Shown here piece after piece: positions 23,251 through 36,199 of a DNA stretch of 64,000 nt. The stretch's first letter is position 1; each line of letters begins with the position of its first letter. The notes beneath the pieces were generated by a model. It was given only the letters and a program-made list of their open reading frames with translations, was not told the DNA's origin and did no database searches. Source of the stretch: Parus major (Eukaryota; Chordata; Aves; Passeriformes; Paridae); NCBI RefSeq assembly GCF_001522545.3, contig NC_031770.1:1534182-1598181 (forward strand). Direction: 5' to 3'. The position numbers and the translations under genes are program-made.

Positions 23251-26080
23251 TCAGGAAGGAATGCATTCCATGAGTGAATTCCCCCAGCAGGAATGTTTCT
23301 GAATTTCCACTGCGCTGCTGCCAATGGTACTGGTGGGATTTTGTCAGTTCAGTCTGACCTTCTGCTTGATCTTCCACAGAAGCAATATGATATCACAGCA
23401 GATCATAGACTAAGATAATAATGGTGATAGGACAGATGCAGTACTGTCACTTCACAGCAGGATCCAACAGAAATAAACCCCACATTTGGTCTCAGTGATT
23501 TTAAAAGATGGATTTAAAATTGCAAGGGTGGCTGGATTTCTGTTCCCCCTTTTAAGCTTTAAGGACAATCCCCCAGGTTTCAGACACAATGTCTTTATCT
23601 CTGGAAGGATAAAACTCTGCAATTCTTTGTTTTCAGATTATGCCAGTGCTGAATTGAGCAGATTTGCCTCACAGGTTTGTCTTTGCTTGAACACCTGCTG
23701 TACTTCTTCTCAAGATCAGCAGTGGGATATTGTGACTAAATCACTGCTTAGTTTATTAATACAAATGCAGCATGTGGAGGAGGAAAAGTGTGAAAACAAC
23801 AGAACAAAGGGATTTCCATCTCTTGATGCTAACTGAGCCAGGCTGGGCTTTATCAGAATATTCTGTGGGGCCTGCCTTGTGCTCTGCTATAAATAACATT
23901 TTCTTGATGATAACTTTTCTGACACATCCATTTGTACAGTAAATGTCCTACTAACCATGTCAATATACAGTATTCTGATTTAAACCTGTCACAACACACC
24001 CTTCAGAAGTTCCTTCAGCCATCCATCTGCATGAACAAGAGCAGTTCCAGGACAGCTCTAAAAGATCCCAAGTGCGACCAGTGAAAAGTTGTCATTAGCT
24101 GTAGCTTTAAATTCCTACATCCAGGTAATTCCTTTAAGCTCTCATTCCAAGGGACCAAAGCTGATGTGTGGCATTAAAATGATGTTACAACAGTGAGCAA
24201 GAACACATTTGTTCATCATTAAAATACATCGTTTGAAGGGAACCAAAATGACAATGCTGTCCAGCAAATGAGACTATGACATGAAAAATTCACCTCACTA
24301 AAGCTGCACAGAGATCCACTGTTAGTGGGAATTTGGTCTGATTACTCTTTTTCTCAGAAAGAACCACTTTGGTCTTACTTAAAGGACAATACAGTTAATT
24401 TTATGTCTTACTGACATCCCCAGAATTTTTGAATTCTCAGAATACAGGTCATTCCCTACATTAGGTCTAATGTCAGCCCCTTAAATTGTCAGCCCTTCAC
24501 ACTTTTAAGAAATACAATTAAATAATTCACTTACCAGTTTGGCCATAATAATTCTCACTTGAGGAACATAGGACCTAGACACAAAAAATCCATTCTCTAT
24601 TAACGCCTCTTGCAAACACCTCCAGGTAATATTAAAAAGTAGCTCCAGCTACTTTTTCTAATTCATGTTCCCCCCTCCTATTTTTTATTTTAAATCACCT
24701 CCACACTCTAACTCTAGGTACTGAGCTAGTGGTGCCACTCACTCAGTGAGTAGAATTTACAACAGCAAGAATGAATTCTCTGAAATCATGGCATCTTACC
24801 TATATTGTTTTAAGAGCTTTTTTAAAACTTAGGGATTTATTACAGTTATAATAAATTGGAATTTAAACTGATTTGCTTTGTAAAGGGAAAAGCATGTATA
24901 ATTTCTATTAGAAATTGATTTTTGCTCTTTCTCAGTGCTGATATTGACCCAGTTAGGAAAGAAACAACCTGGTAACCAATATTCAGGGTTATTCCCTTGG
25001 CTGCCAAATGTGCTCGAGGAGAAAACAAACAGATTGATGGGGGCAATGTTTTCACCATTACTGTAGACAAGGCTGATGGCATCACTAGTGGAATTGGGAA
25101 ACTTAATTATACAGACAAAGTGTGCAGAGGGAGCAACACACTGACCTGAAGTCACACTTCAAAGGAAGAGCTGCTACTTTCCAGAACTTTGCTCCCTGTT
25201 CAGTAACTTGTCCCTTGCAAGTGCCTTTAGCAGGCCACAGCAGCTGGAGCCTTCAGCTGGGTCATGGTGGTGCTTGGGGCCACAGAGCATTTCTGACTTC
25301 CAGGGACAGAATGTAGGGCAGCTTTGGAAAACACCACCAGCACTGAGACTTCTTTCTTAGAGTATTTAGGGAGCTCTTCCTTTTATCTGGGTCAGACAAA
25401 GATAGGACAGCTAAGAAATGTCCAACATGACTTCCCTGCTTTCACAGCATCATGTCCAGCAGGTCATACACTGAAGCCCTTTATCTCCCTCACCTTTCCC
25501 CAGATGAAATATTCCAGCTTTTGAACACTTTGGATGATTTCAGTTAACTATGGTAGTGGCAGAAGATTTGAGGATATTAAACTCCTGATGGTTTTGTAGA
25601 AACCAGCAGCTGGCTAAATGAGAGAGCTGCTGAGCTCTCCTGTGCAGAGGGAGCCAGGAGAAGCTGGTGGTTCCCCATTCCACTGGTGTGTGTATAAGTA
25701 GCTTTTACAAGCCTGTCTGTCATTTACCCAGATGGCAAAACCAAAAAGGAGGATGTGAGAACGACTGAAGATATTCCAGGATAGAGATGCAAACAATGTA
25801 ATACCTGGAGCCATAGGAAACCTGAATTTGCCTGTTTTACTGGTTTTGGAACTAATGTAGATAAGGATGTATTTTAGGTGAGTCATGCCAGTGGTGAAGG
25901 ACTACCTAAGTGCAACCACAGTGTTGGCAAGGAGATAAAAAGAATCTTGTAGGCTAAATTCTTTCTCATATATCCTGTGAAAAGGAGCAGAAATGAAAGG
26001 AAAAGATACTGAGAAAACAGCACACGGAAAAGAAGTGGCACAGGGCTACTTTTTTCCCATGTGAATAACTTCGTTCCCTG

Positions 26081-26108
26081 TGAAGAACTTTGTTCCCAAA
26101 GTTCTTCA
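26081..26108. repeat. Perfect 12-bp inverted repeat within a tandem 19-mer
   Basis: TGAAGAACTTTG (26081-26092) and CAAAGTTCTTCA (26097-26108) pair perfectly around a TTCC loop. The left arm overlaps the second of two imperfect tandem 19-base units (from about 26060 and 26079) that both end GTTCCC. Confidence 0.85.
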
Positions 26109-26587
26109 GATTTCTAGAGCATGATGTTTGGCAGGTATCCCTTACTCTGAACTATTTTCAAATTTTTTTTTTCAGTGCAAATATAGTTTTTACTTTTCTC
26201 ATTGTAACTTGTGAAAAACTAATATATTTCAGTAAAAACTAACTACCTGAATGACATATAACATCTGCTCAAATTACCACTTCAGCACAGGCTGGTAGCT
26301 AAGATTTACTGGATTTATTCCATCAGGTAGAATCAGGTTGCTAAACAGTGTAAGTTTTAATATATGAGCCTGGAAATAACTTGACCATATCCTGGATAGA
26401 AATGCCTGGGTAAATTGAAAAAAACCAAAACAATCAGTTTGGCTTTAGAGGCAGCTAGTTGTATGTTATTTGTTTCTCATTCAATTTTAACCACTTGGAG
26501 TTTTTGAAAATGAAATTTTAAAAAGAGTTATCCAACTAAATTGATTCAACAGAGTTCTCATAAATGACAGTTGCTTAAAAGAATTAG

Positions 26588-26726
26588 ATCATGGAACCAT
26601 AAAATGATTTGGGCTGGATGGGATGTTCAAGACCATTTAATTCCCCCACCATTCCATAGGCAGGGATACCTTTCACTAGAACAAGTTACTCCAAGACCAA
26701 CCTGGCCTAGAACACTTCCAGGGAAT
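26588..26726 (-). mobile_element. Degenerate CR1 LINE 3' end
   Basis: The plus strand shows the complement of the CR1 3' end: ...AACCATAAAATGATTTGGGC, then a GGATGGGATGTTCAAGACCA-like block, CCATAGGCAGGGATACCTTTC, CAAGACCAACCTGGCC and AACACTTCCAGGGA, in the order seen in avian CR1 copies. The element therefore lies on the minus strand, 3' end at the low coordinate, and is heavily 5'-truncated. Mismatches and small indels are frequent, so it is an old copy. No coding capacity remains. Confidence 0.8.
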
Positions 26727-29700
26727 TGTAAATCAAATAATCATATAATTCTTCAACTCTGCAGTGGGCTGTAAGCCAATCTCCCTGAGCAGTTTTTTAC
26801 CTAGACTGTAATCTGAAGGAGGAAGAAGGCACACAGATATGTGTTCCCTTTTAGGCAGCCACTGAATTCATGTCACTTTTATTCTTTCAGCACACTGTAT
26901 TTCTTACAGTGTAGAAGTGTTTTGTAGGTATCCTAGTAAAAAAGCACAGACTCAAAATAAAAGTCTATTGATTGGCATTTCAAACACATTCTTTGGATGG
27001 TGAGAACACAACCTCCTTGCTCCTATTAGTCACATCTAAAAATTCCTCCATTTTGCTCAATAACTGGTGATCCCAGATTATATTTAGGCAGTTTCTTGAT
27101 ACTTTTGTGTGCTCATGTGATGTGATGGTCAAATGTACCTCTGATCACTCATAGTGTGTCATGCTTACCTTCTACTCTTGTCTCACAGAATCTTCAAATT
27201 CAGTCCCCCTGCAGATCATCACTGCCCTCATGTTCTGCTCTCCTGACCTGGTTTAGCCCTTCTTATAGCTTGGAAGTTCATACTGATGTTCAGTTCTTGC
27301 ACTGAATTCTTTGAAGCAAAGTATCCTTTCTTTTTCTTCAAGAGTATAAAAAAAAGAACAATTGTAAGGCACCACTAAGTATATGTTTTTTATATTAACT
27401 AAGTGTAATATTCCATCCTGGCTTTTCCATGAGATGGGTGATGGTTACTACCTTGGGAGAATCAGCCTCTCTTCTCTCATCTGAGGATTTTTTTCCCCTT
27501 TTAAAATCCACTTCTATGACTGCTCCAGAATGCTGAACTTGTAAAAGTAATTTATGTATCCTGCTATGGGATAAGAGGGAAGACAGCTGGGAACAGACAA
27601 AAAGAGATTCCAAAATGGACCAGACCTCCAGCTGCTGACCCACGGAACAGAAAGATCAGCACTGGCACCACCTCAAACCAGTAACTTTAGTTCCCCCAGA
27701 CTAAAACAACCCAGGACTGGATAATTCTTACTTCTCCATATAGCATCCATCTAAGTGCAACTAAATAAAGATAAACATATTATTCCTAAAAATAGCACGG
27801 GACATCATCACTCATATTTTTCAGAAATAGCAAGAGCTATTTAAACTACTTTGACAATGAAATCAGGTTCCACCATATAAATACACAGTATATGATACAT
27901 TAGTTCAGCTTTAGATCATTTTATGGCAACTGGATATTTACATTTTTATTGCATTCCTACTTATATGTGAGTTTTAACACATTGTGTTAAGGATTTCTCT
28001 TTCCTCTCTGCTTAGAAATTTTAGTTCAAATTATAGATATTCCTTCAGTCTAAGTATTTTTGCATTTATAGTTGTGTGTGGCTTATACATGGCTGGATGG
28101 ATAAACTCATATCCAAAACGTGAATCAAAGAAGCCAAATCTATCAGGGTCTGGCTGCTGGACATAAATTAGGTTCAGTTTACCCTCTGGTGTGCTCAGTT
28201 AAGTACCAAGGCTCGGTGTGTTACACAACATTGGCACGTTATGAAGTCAATTCCTCCTACACGCAGCTCACAAAGCACAATACAACAGGTGGATGAAAGA
28301 TGTGTTGTGTAGGGGTGTTTTGGAAAACAGAGGCAACAACAAACCAAAGGGGTCAGTGGAAACAGAGCAGGCAGCTTTGCCACTTCCCATTCTTGGGTAG
28401 TTGTTTTCTCTTGCAGATGTTTGGGATTTGCTTGGATTTGCAAGACAGATCTAGAACAAATAAGGAAAGATATACACGCACTGAGAAAATACAAGAGAGC
28501 TCAGACTAACATCCCATAATACTAAGTTTAGCTCCATATCCAGGCACTATCTGTTCTCTGACAGGTAATGGCACAAGTTCCTGTGAGCCCTCCTCAGCTG
28601 TAAGCTCCTAAGGCAAAGCCCCCATAATCTGCGATTTACAGAGCGCAGCACCACGAGCCCACGGTGCCGAAGGCAGCCCCTGACACTGTGGCAGGGTTAT
28701 AAATACCTTCTGCCAGCATGGGCTTCTTCAAATCTTTTCCAATCAGATTTCTCCCCACTTGGCAGCCGGACCAGACACATCAGCTGGGAGCACCCCCCAA
28801 CCGGTAATTCACACTGACAAATTCAGAGGAATCCTTCTGCCTGTGAAGTTAATGGTTTGATACAAAGAACAACTTCATTTCCATTTGTTCTGGTGTTATG
28901 TCAGCACAGGACTGGTTTGGTCTCGAATCCTCTCAGAGCCTTGGCAGCACACAGATGTGTGGGATTTATGTGTTTGTAGCTGTGTCACCTGGGGCAACAT
29001 CACATGGGATTGGACAAGATAGGCGGGTTTGGCAATACCTGGATAAGGAGCCCACACGATTCCTGCGTGTATTTGTGTTCTCAGTGCTGCCACACAGAAA
29101 CTCTGGCCCTGCCATGAGCTGTGTGCTGCTCTCCCAAAAATCCTGATCACCTAACAGAGCCAGCATGGAGAGCGGCTCCTGAGATTCCAGCTCCTGAATA
29201 AATGAATAATGGCCTGAATAAAGGCATTTTCTCAGGCACAGTAACCAGCACTGGAGCTGGGAGTTTTGGGGCTCCCCAGCAATGGTTACGTGTGGGAGAG
29301 ATTGAAATGGCAGACGGGGAAGGTGGGAAGCTGTGGATGGAAGTTGTGGACAGAAGCTGTGCTGGTTGCTGAGCAAGCTTTGGGATGGGAGGACAAGCCA
29401 AGCAGAGTCAGTCAGCAGCAGGTGGAGAAACAGAAAACAGAACAAAATGGAATCTGTATCCCTGGGGTTTTGGAAAAGTGGCCTGTAACCAGACATGGGA
29501 GGGTTAGGAGAAAAGAGTGAAATGAATCATGAGCCTAATATACAGAAATCGTAACAGATGAAGACAAAAGGGAAAAGGCAAGAAATCCCCTCTTCTAGCA
29601 CAAAAATAGAGGAGGCAGAAACAGTGAAAAGTGTAATTTCAGGTTACCTTGCTGTATGGAATGTATTAATAGCTTGATTCAGTTTTATTTGAAAAGAAGA

Positions 29701-32700
29701 CAGAAAAAAGAAAAGGGCATTAAGCCCTCATTACAAGCAGAAAACCAGATGAGGCAGAAAACAAAAGAAAAAATTTCTAATTTCAGGTTCCCCTGCTGCA
29801 CTGAATGTATCTACAGTTTGAGTCAGTTCTGTTATTTTAGATATACAATTAAGTCTATATTTTCTCTACTCACCTTTTTGTTCAAAACTTATTTCTGAGG
29901 ATCAGTTCTTCTCTCAGGGATGTGTATCTAAGTGTTACTACAGTAAAATGCAGTTCCCTATGGGTATGTGAAGGCAAGAGAACTAAAATCTGGTGCAAAA
30001 TAAATCAAGAGGCAGTTGTTACACTGCTCTCTGTATGGCCAGGACTGCCTTCATAGCCTGGCCTTCCTTTCTGCTTGTTCCAGTTTACAAAGATATCAAA
30101 ACAGGAGGGTGCTACCCTGAGACAATACTCTGAAACAGCCATGCATTCATTTATTAAATAATAACAGATTTGAGTCTCTGCATTTATGAATATTACTCAG
30201 ATTAAATTTCTTGTAGACTAAGAATGCACCTCAATTGACTGTTAAGCAAAAAACCCCGCTCACAAATAAAAGTGGAAAAGACATTTGAATGTATAATAAT
30301 AGTAATAAGCAAAACCACAACGATGATGAAACCTTTAATGTGATTAATGCTTTCTGGAAGGATTACACCTAAAACCTTGAAAGCACAATGGAGCTGGGGA
30401 GAAAAACCAAAAGGTGTTCAGACTTGGAAAAGCACAATTGAAGAGATGCAGCTGCTCAGCTCAGCATTTCTACTGAGCATATATGGGAGTGGCAGTTCAG
30501 CCACAAACCCAGGGACTGCTGGGACCAAGGGAGAAGAAACACAAGTGAGCCAAAATAACAAGTCTGGGAAAGCACCACCAAGCCCAGCCAGCAGGGGACA
30601 AAGGACACACAGAAAGTTGGTGTTATCCTAACACAGTGACCAGTATTGACATAAACCCCAGTGCTCACAAGGGTTTGAAGTCCCACTGATCTTGTTTGAA
30701 GCACTGATGTGAAGCCCTGCTGCAGTGGTTGGAGCTGTGGATTAGGGACCACTCTCTGGGCATGCAGCATGGCAGAGAAATCATCTCCCTCTCAGTTCTC
30801 CAGAGGGAGCTTTTCTGCACAGCTCTGCAGTGGAAGGAGAACAACCTCCTTCTAAGAATACACACCACAGCTTTACACATTAATGACATTGGCAAACATG
30901 TTCAAAAGATAACCCCAGAAATGTGTGAAATCATGCAAAAGTGCATTTGATTCTGTGAAAAGGGAAGCGACCCTTAATTTTTACCAGCCTGGGTAAAGTT
31001 TGGCTCTAGAGAGTTTGTACTGTGCATTTTAAAGAATTGTCACTAAAATCAGATGCAAGTTTCTTAAGCAAGGAGCTGTTGGATGAGACTCAGCTTGTAT
31101 GGATGCAGTGGAAGCCCTGTGCTGGGCCTGGTGTGAGCTCAGCCCCTGGCTGGCTGCACTCAGGCTGAAGGTGTTCGAGGTGAGGCGCACGAAATGTGGA
31201 CAGTGTGAAGAGCACAGCATCAGCAGATGTCTCTGTGCAGAGCTAGGGCTGATACACACTCAGCCTGTGTCACAGCCTCACAAAGTCCATCTTCCAGATG
31301 TTTAGTGCAGAGCCAAAAACCACCTCCCAGTGCCCTGCTACATCTTTCAGCCCTTAGCTGAAAGATCAAAAGACCAGAGATTTCTTCTTTCGTTTTGTTT
31401 TTAATGAATGAATGAATCTAGGTCTCTTGACAGATAAACTTTAGAACCATCAAAATTAGTTACATTCTGTTTCCTGTTATTGTCTCTGATGGACCCAGCA
31501 TCCTCTGTGTATTTGAAAAAAAGCAAAGCCAAGCTGGGAATACTGCTATTATTCCAACTTGAGCCCATATTCCTTTACTTTCTATTTGGGATGGTATAAA
31601 ACATTGACACCAAGGAGATGGATTTAGTAGGACCATGCTGTGCTCTCAGGCTGAAAAAGAAAGAGGCATAAAAAGAGCTTTGTAAAGTTTAAAAAAAAAA
31701 AATCAAGGAAAGGTTTTAAAACAATTGTTGTTTATAAACTTTTTTCCTAGAACTGTACACTAGGTTTTGCACAAGATGCATTTTTAATGATATCTGGCCT
31801 CACTGCTAAGTGTGTCTTTGAAAATAAGTGAATGTTGCCACTCCATATATTTTTCAGAAATTAATGGAATGGGATATACCAACAAAATTATCTTTAACAG
31901 CACCCATTTTTTTTTGTATTTGAAGATTTCATCTGATCTTTGTACCTGATTCTAAGCTGAAAATTCTCCTGGATAAAGTCTACACATTTCTAAGAACAAG
32001 CAGTTCAGATATTTCTATTCTAGTTACCACCATACCACAAGAACTGAAATAGCATCAATTAAAATTGTCATTGACCTCTTACAGAGCACTGATATAAGGG
32101 CCATTCTCCCTGTGTCCCAGCTGCTTTTTATACAACAGGGTATTTGATTTCCTCTGAACATTTGATAGAAAGATTAAACTGTCCAACGTTTCCAATTAAA
32201 AACAGTTTGTGTTCTACAGTGGATTTAACTACTTCATTAAATCACTTATAATGGATCTTCTCACAGCCCTATTTTCAGCTCTTTCCTTCAGCCTGTAAAT
32301 TTTTCACTTACGGATCTAATAAAACCATCAGGAAGCCTAAATTTCATTCATATGCCAAGTATCAGAAAGATGTAATTAAAAACCATTACCAGGATTCCAT
32401 CTGCCACTTCTGTGCGCTGTCAGTGCACCTGACTCCTCTGTAAGCAGAGTGCTAAGAATTATTGCAGAATGAACAGAGAAAGAGCAGTGTTCTCTAGAAA
32501 TCCTTAAATTGTGTTCCTTTTATACCATCTCACAGTGCTCCTTCTCAACCCTAGTGCTATAGATACACATTATATTGTTGGCTTTTTGCAAATATTGGAA
32601 TGAATGTTATAAGATTAGAAAATCTAGCTGTATTAATATAGTTTCCTTTGTTTCTCTTATTGATGAAACTTAGAAATAGTGGCATAATACATATATGTTA

Positions 32701-32728
32701 AGCTATGGCATAGTATTAAAATAAAATA
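26727..32728. other. Upstream flank of RTN4, middle part
   Basis: No gene recognised. A short AATG repeat occurs near 31405-31417. A CpG-bearing patch with a TATA box lies at about 28.56-28.82 kb and is listed separately. Otherwise the stretch is AT-rich unique sequence with short, unsupported open frames. Confidence 0.65.
28698..28705 (+). promoter_or_regulatory. Isolated TATA box in a CpG-bearing patch
   Basis: A perfect TATAAATA on the plus strand, preceded by about 70 bp with several CpGs in otherwise CpG-poor DNA. An ATG begins 13 bases after it (28718) and opens a 29-codon frame that ends at a CCG|GTAATT donor-like site near 28804. A TATA box this close would place initiation downstream of that ATG, so the little frame is probably not translated. 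Candidate promoter or enhancer only. Confidence 0.25.
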
Positions 32729-32779
32729 TTTTTTTTTATGCTTTTTGCTTTATGCTTTTATATTATTTTATGCTTTTGT
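32729..32779 (+). repeat. TTTTATGC-rich low-complexity repeat
   Basis: Four irregular copies of TTTATGCTTTT-like units separated by T-rich spacers, immediately left of the LTR-like sequence. No function is evident. Confidence 0.7.
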
Positions 32780-32789
32780 TTGTATAACC

Positions 32790-33397
32790 CAAAGACTGAA
32801 AAAGATAGAGACCCCCTGAATTTGTAAACTATCTTATCCAGATGAAGACAACAGTGACCAGAACTCTAGGGGGAGGAATTTATTGCATTTCTGATATCAG
32901 GGAATGTAAATCTCAATGGCGCCAAGAAGATTGATCTATTGGGAAGGGGGCAAGAGAAAACTAAACAGAAGAACACCAAAGATCCTAAGAAGAAAGTATG
33001 AATATGTATGAGAATTTATGGATATGTAGTAGGGTTCTGTTTTTAAGGGACAATCCTTTGTTAGTAAGGTGTGCTCTCTTGGCTGAATGCAGAGACACCC
33101 AGCCGTATCTGTATACTTTATTTTTATCTCCTAATTGTCTTTTTCTTAAACTTTTAAATTCTATAAAAACATGTGAACCTCGTTTTTCACACTAGGGACC
33201 AGCACTCAGCTAGTGCCTTCGTGGGAGCGAAATGCTCCGCCTTGCTTTTTGGGAATACTGCCAACCCACTTCCTCGCTACTTTGGGATGCGCCTGCCCTT
33301 CCTCATGTCTGTGTTTTGTTCCATTGAGGCCAGCGTGATGTCAGACCCTCTCTGCTGCTGTGTATGCATGCAGAATTAATAGACTTCATCTGCTACA
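32790..33397 (+). mobile_element. Probable degenerate LTR (endogenous retrovirus remnant)
   Basis: A stretch whose architecture resembles an avian retroviral LTR read on the plus strand: an A/G-rich segment (about 32938-32998), a U3-like region, a TATA-like CTATAAAAAC at 33161-33170, a GTGAACCTCGTTTTTCAC block just after it, a CpG-bearing segment, and a degenerate poly(A) signal (AATTAATAG near 33374) before a terminal ...TGCTACA at 33397. No flanking target duplication or primer-binding site is convincing, and no gag, pol or env reading frame is present, so this is at most a solo or truncated relic. Boundaries are approximate. The family assignment rests on my recall of how such LTRs look, not on an alignment. 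Confidence 0.4.
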
Positions 33398-34049
33398 AAA
33401 AGATGTTGGCAGGAGTTTTGTTGGCAGCAGGCAGAGTAAGCACATAACTCCCTCAGAGGCTTAGTTACCCTGGTTGCCAGCCACATTCAATATTGGACTC
33501 GAGGTGCTTCCTCTTGACCTTTAGAGCCCTGTGGAGTCACCACCGAGCGTTTTCTCTGCAGCAGCGACTCCCTCAGCACCTTCCAAGTGCCAGACTTGGG
33601 CTGGCCTGGGTCCTCCCTGTCCCAGCAGCACGTACCAGGTGTGCCCAGGCAATGGGCAGTGAGCAGCACTGACTGCCTTTCTCCTGCACACATGTCCAAC
33701 CGCTCTGTGACCAACAGTTACATATGAGTCTTTACCCTTTTTTTCCCAAAAATTCAGGTTTGGTGCCCAAAACCATATGGAAGTCCTTTATTTTTAAGTA
33801 AACGCTGAATCTGGTTGCTATAAATTGAAATATAAATTGAAATGCAAATTGCAGTTGTCATTTGGTCATTCCTCCCTTACCAAAACAATGCTGAGCTTTA
33901 AGAAGCAGGTGAAAGACAATCAGATGCTAACCCTGATGGCTGTTCCTATCCCTGGATGAAAAGAATAAAAATAGAGAATTCTCTTTGGCGATTTTCAGCA
34001 CCAAACTAAAAAGTCTGTTTAAACATTAAGCAATTAGTATAATAAGTAT

Positions 34050-34149
34050 GTTCATTAAAAAAAAAAAAACAAAACTTTTTTTAAAATTTATATTGCGAAA
34101 TATAATTTATATTTAATTTATATTTTAATATATATTGCATTTATATTGC
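34050..34149. repeat. AT-rich low-complexity tract
   Basis: A run of 13 or so A, then T, then irregular TTTATATT/AATATA units over about 100 bp. Simple sequence with no gene. Confidence 0.8.
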
Positions 34150-36167
34150 TCAACTATCCCACAAAAATTGTCTTCAGAGGTGAAAATTTTAAGCTTTTTT
34201 TAACAGGCACTGTTTGCAGAGAAGCATGTGGTTGTGTTTGAATGGAGGGCATAGCTTGTGTTTTCCAAACTCTAGTTAAATTTAACAAAGTACTGACACA
34301 GGCCTGCAATGCAGAAGTCTTGTTTCTGAGCATTAAAAGCCAGCATAATAGGGGAAAACTGATCCTGGCCTCTTTTTTCTGGAAAGCTTGGCTCAACTCC
34401 AATCTTCCCTCAGTTTAGAGAGTAGTTAAACTACTTGACAACCTAAGAAAACAAAAGGAAGCCACTTTACCTTCCTGGGATCATTTTCCTGGGGAGCTGT
34501 TCCCTGGTCCTTTGCCATGTGCCTGAATTTCTGTGGCAGTCACAGGTTAACACAGAGTGACAAACCCCGCAGGGTGTCCTGGCTGCAGGTAGCCTGGAAT
34601 CGCTACAAATGAACCTTTTTATCATAGTAAAAGGAGGTGTGCTTTGGTTTGCGCCTGTCAGAGGGGCTGGGGGAGTTTTCACAACAGAGAATCAACACTG
34701 CTTTTATTTTAGCAACAAGAGCTGTTCAAGTGATGGTATTTAAGGAATGAGGTCACATATTCAAGCTGTTTAGATACAACAGTGTTTGGAGATGTCAGTC
34801 AGGCTCCAAAGTAGATAAAAAGTGCATCGGTTTATCAGCCAGGCATTTCTAGCGCTGGGCACGCACAGTGAACTCCAGCCTGGCACACAAAGATGCTGCT
34901 GAAGCCCTTGACATTATACAGCAGTTAGAAAATATAAATTATGAGACCTGGTGCACGTCTCTGAATGCCTACACTTGCATGGTTCAGGAAAAACAAGCAC
35001 TCTTACCTGAGTCAGTAGATTTTCTCTGTTAGGAAAGGTTTCAGTAAGAGAGGTGTTGCAGCAGGAAATCTTACACAATCTAACACACTTCCTTACTAAA
35101 TTGGTGAAACTTACTCAGCAGTGTATCATACTAATCTGAGTGTATAACTTCATCCAGATAGAATTAACTGACATGGAAAATCTGGCTCAACATTTTGGGC
35201 AAATGACAGAACATATTTGAGTGTTCCCAGGTATCCATACAAAGACCAAAATCTACAGTAAATATCCCATTACGTAAAAAACCAGGCCAGTGGCTGACAT
35301 GGTCTGATATTGGTTGGAATGACTGGAACCTCAGTAGAAATTTACTTGATCACAGCAAGATTTTAATTTGATCTCCTGCAAAAAGATCAACAAATGGTTG
35401 ATAGCCAAGCCCAAATCTGATTTACCATCAGCACTTCAACTGGAATCCACAGGAATGTAAGCACTGAGATCAGATTTTATTTGGCCTACAACATTGACAG
35501 TAAGTTTCTTTTCAAATGTAGTCAGTTAAAAAATTAATCTGTCTTCCTAAATACCTGTAGCATGACAAGTCAAATGCAGGGACACAGACAAGGCTATCTG
35601 ACAAGTTCAGATTTTGTGTCCCAGCCTACATAAATCCAATGTTTTTTCACTCCTGTATATTTCTTCTCAATGCTTAGTAAGTGATATGTCCTGTCTCAAA
35701 GCACATTTTAGAAAGTGTATTTGCCGCTTCAGTTATTACAAATTTATTTCTGATATGTGTTTAAATTGTAATTCCTGCTACAATAGAGCCAGGAATTAGG
35801 CATAATAATTGCTTCTCTGAAAAACTGACACTGACCAAGGCTCCACATTGAAAATATTTTCATGCAGAGTTCAATAAAAGCATTTACAAAAATAAAATAA
35901 TTCATGTGTACTTAAGTTGCAGACTCCAGCCAAAAACATGATGGCACTCAGCACAAACCCCCTGCAATTGTCTTTAACATGTGCAGGGTAAACCAGGCTG
36001 TCAGGCAGTGATCTGCATTCAATTTTTATGAAATAATTTATGCCAAATATCCATCCTCTGACTTCAAAAATGCAGAAATGTTTCCAGGCCTCATACATCA
36101 GCAGATATTTACATTAGGCAGCAGTAATTTACATCTTCACAAAGATATCAAGTTTGGGCCTTTGCAC

Positions 36168-36199
36168 ATTTATTGGAATATTGGAATATTCCAATAAAT
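36168..36199. repeat. Nested palindrome
   Basis: ATTTATTGGAAT (36168-36179) and ATTCCAATAAAT (36188-36199) are exact complements around an 8-base spacer that repeats ATTGGAAT, so a perfect 16-bp palindrome (36180-36195) is nested inside. Confidence 0.85.

Larger units (their letters stand above)
20901..26580. other. Upstream flank of RTN4, proximal part
   Basis: Non-coding by inspection. It contains the polypurine tract and some small inverted repeats (23214-23237 and 26081-26108). Open frames here are short, have no conserved motif and show no splice-site support. No RNA gene or transposon was recognised in this stretch. Confidence 0.7.

Noticed and set aside
32909..32921. TGGCGCC resembling a lysine-tRNA primer-binding site
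   Set aside because: Matching stops after seven bases, and it lies inside rather than just after the LTR-like sequence.
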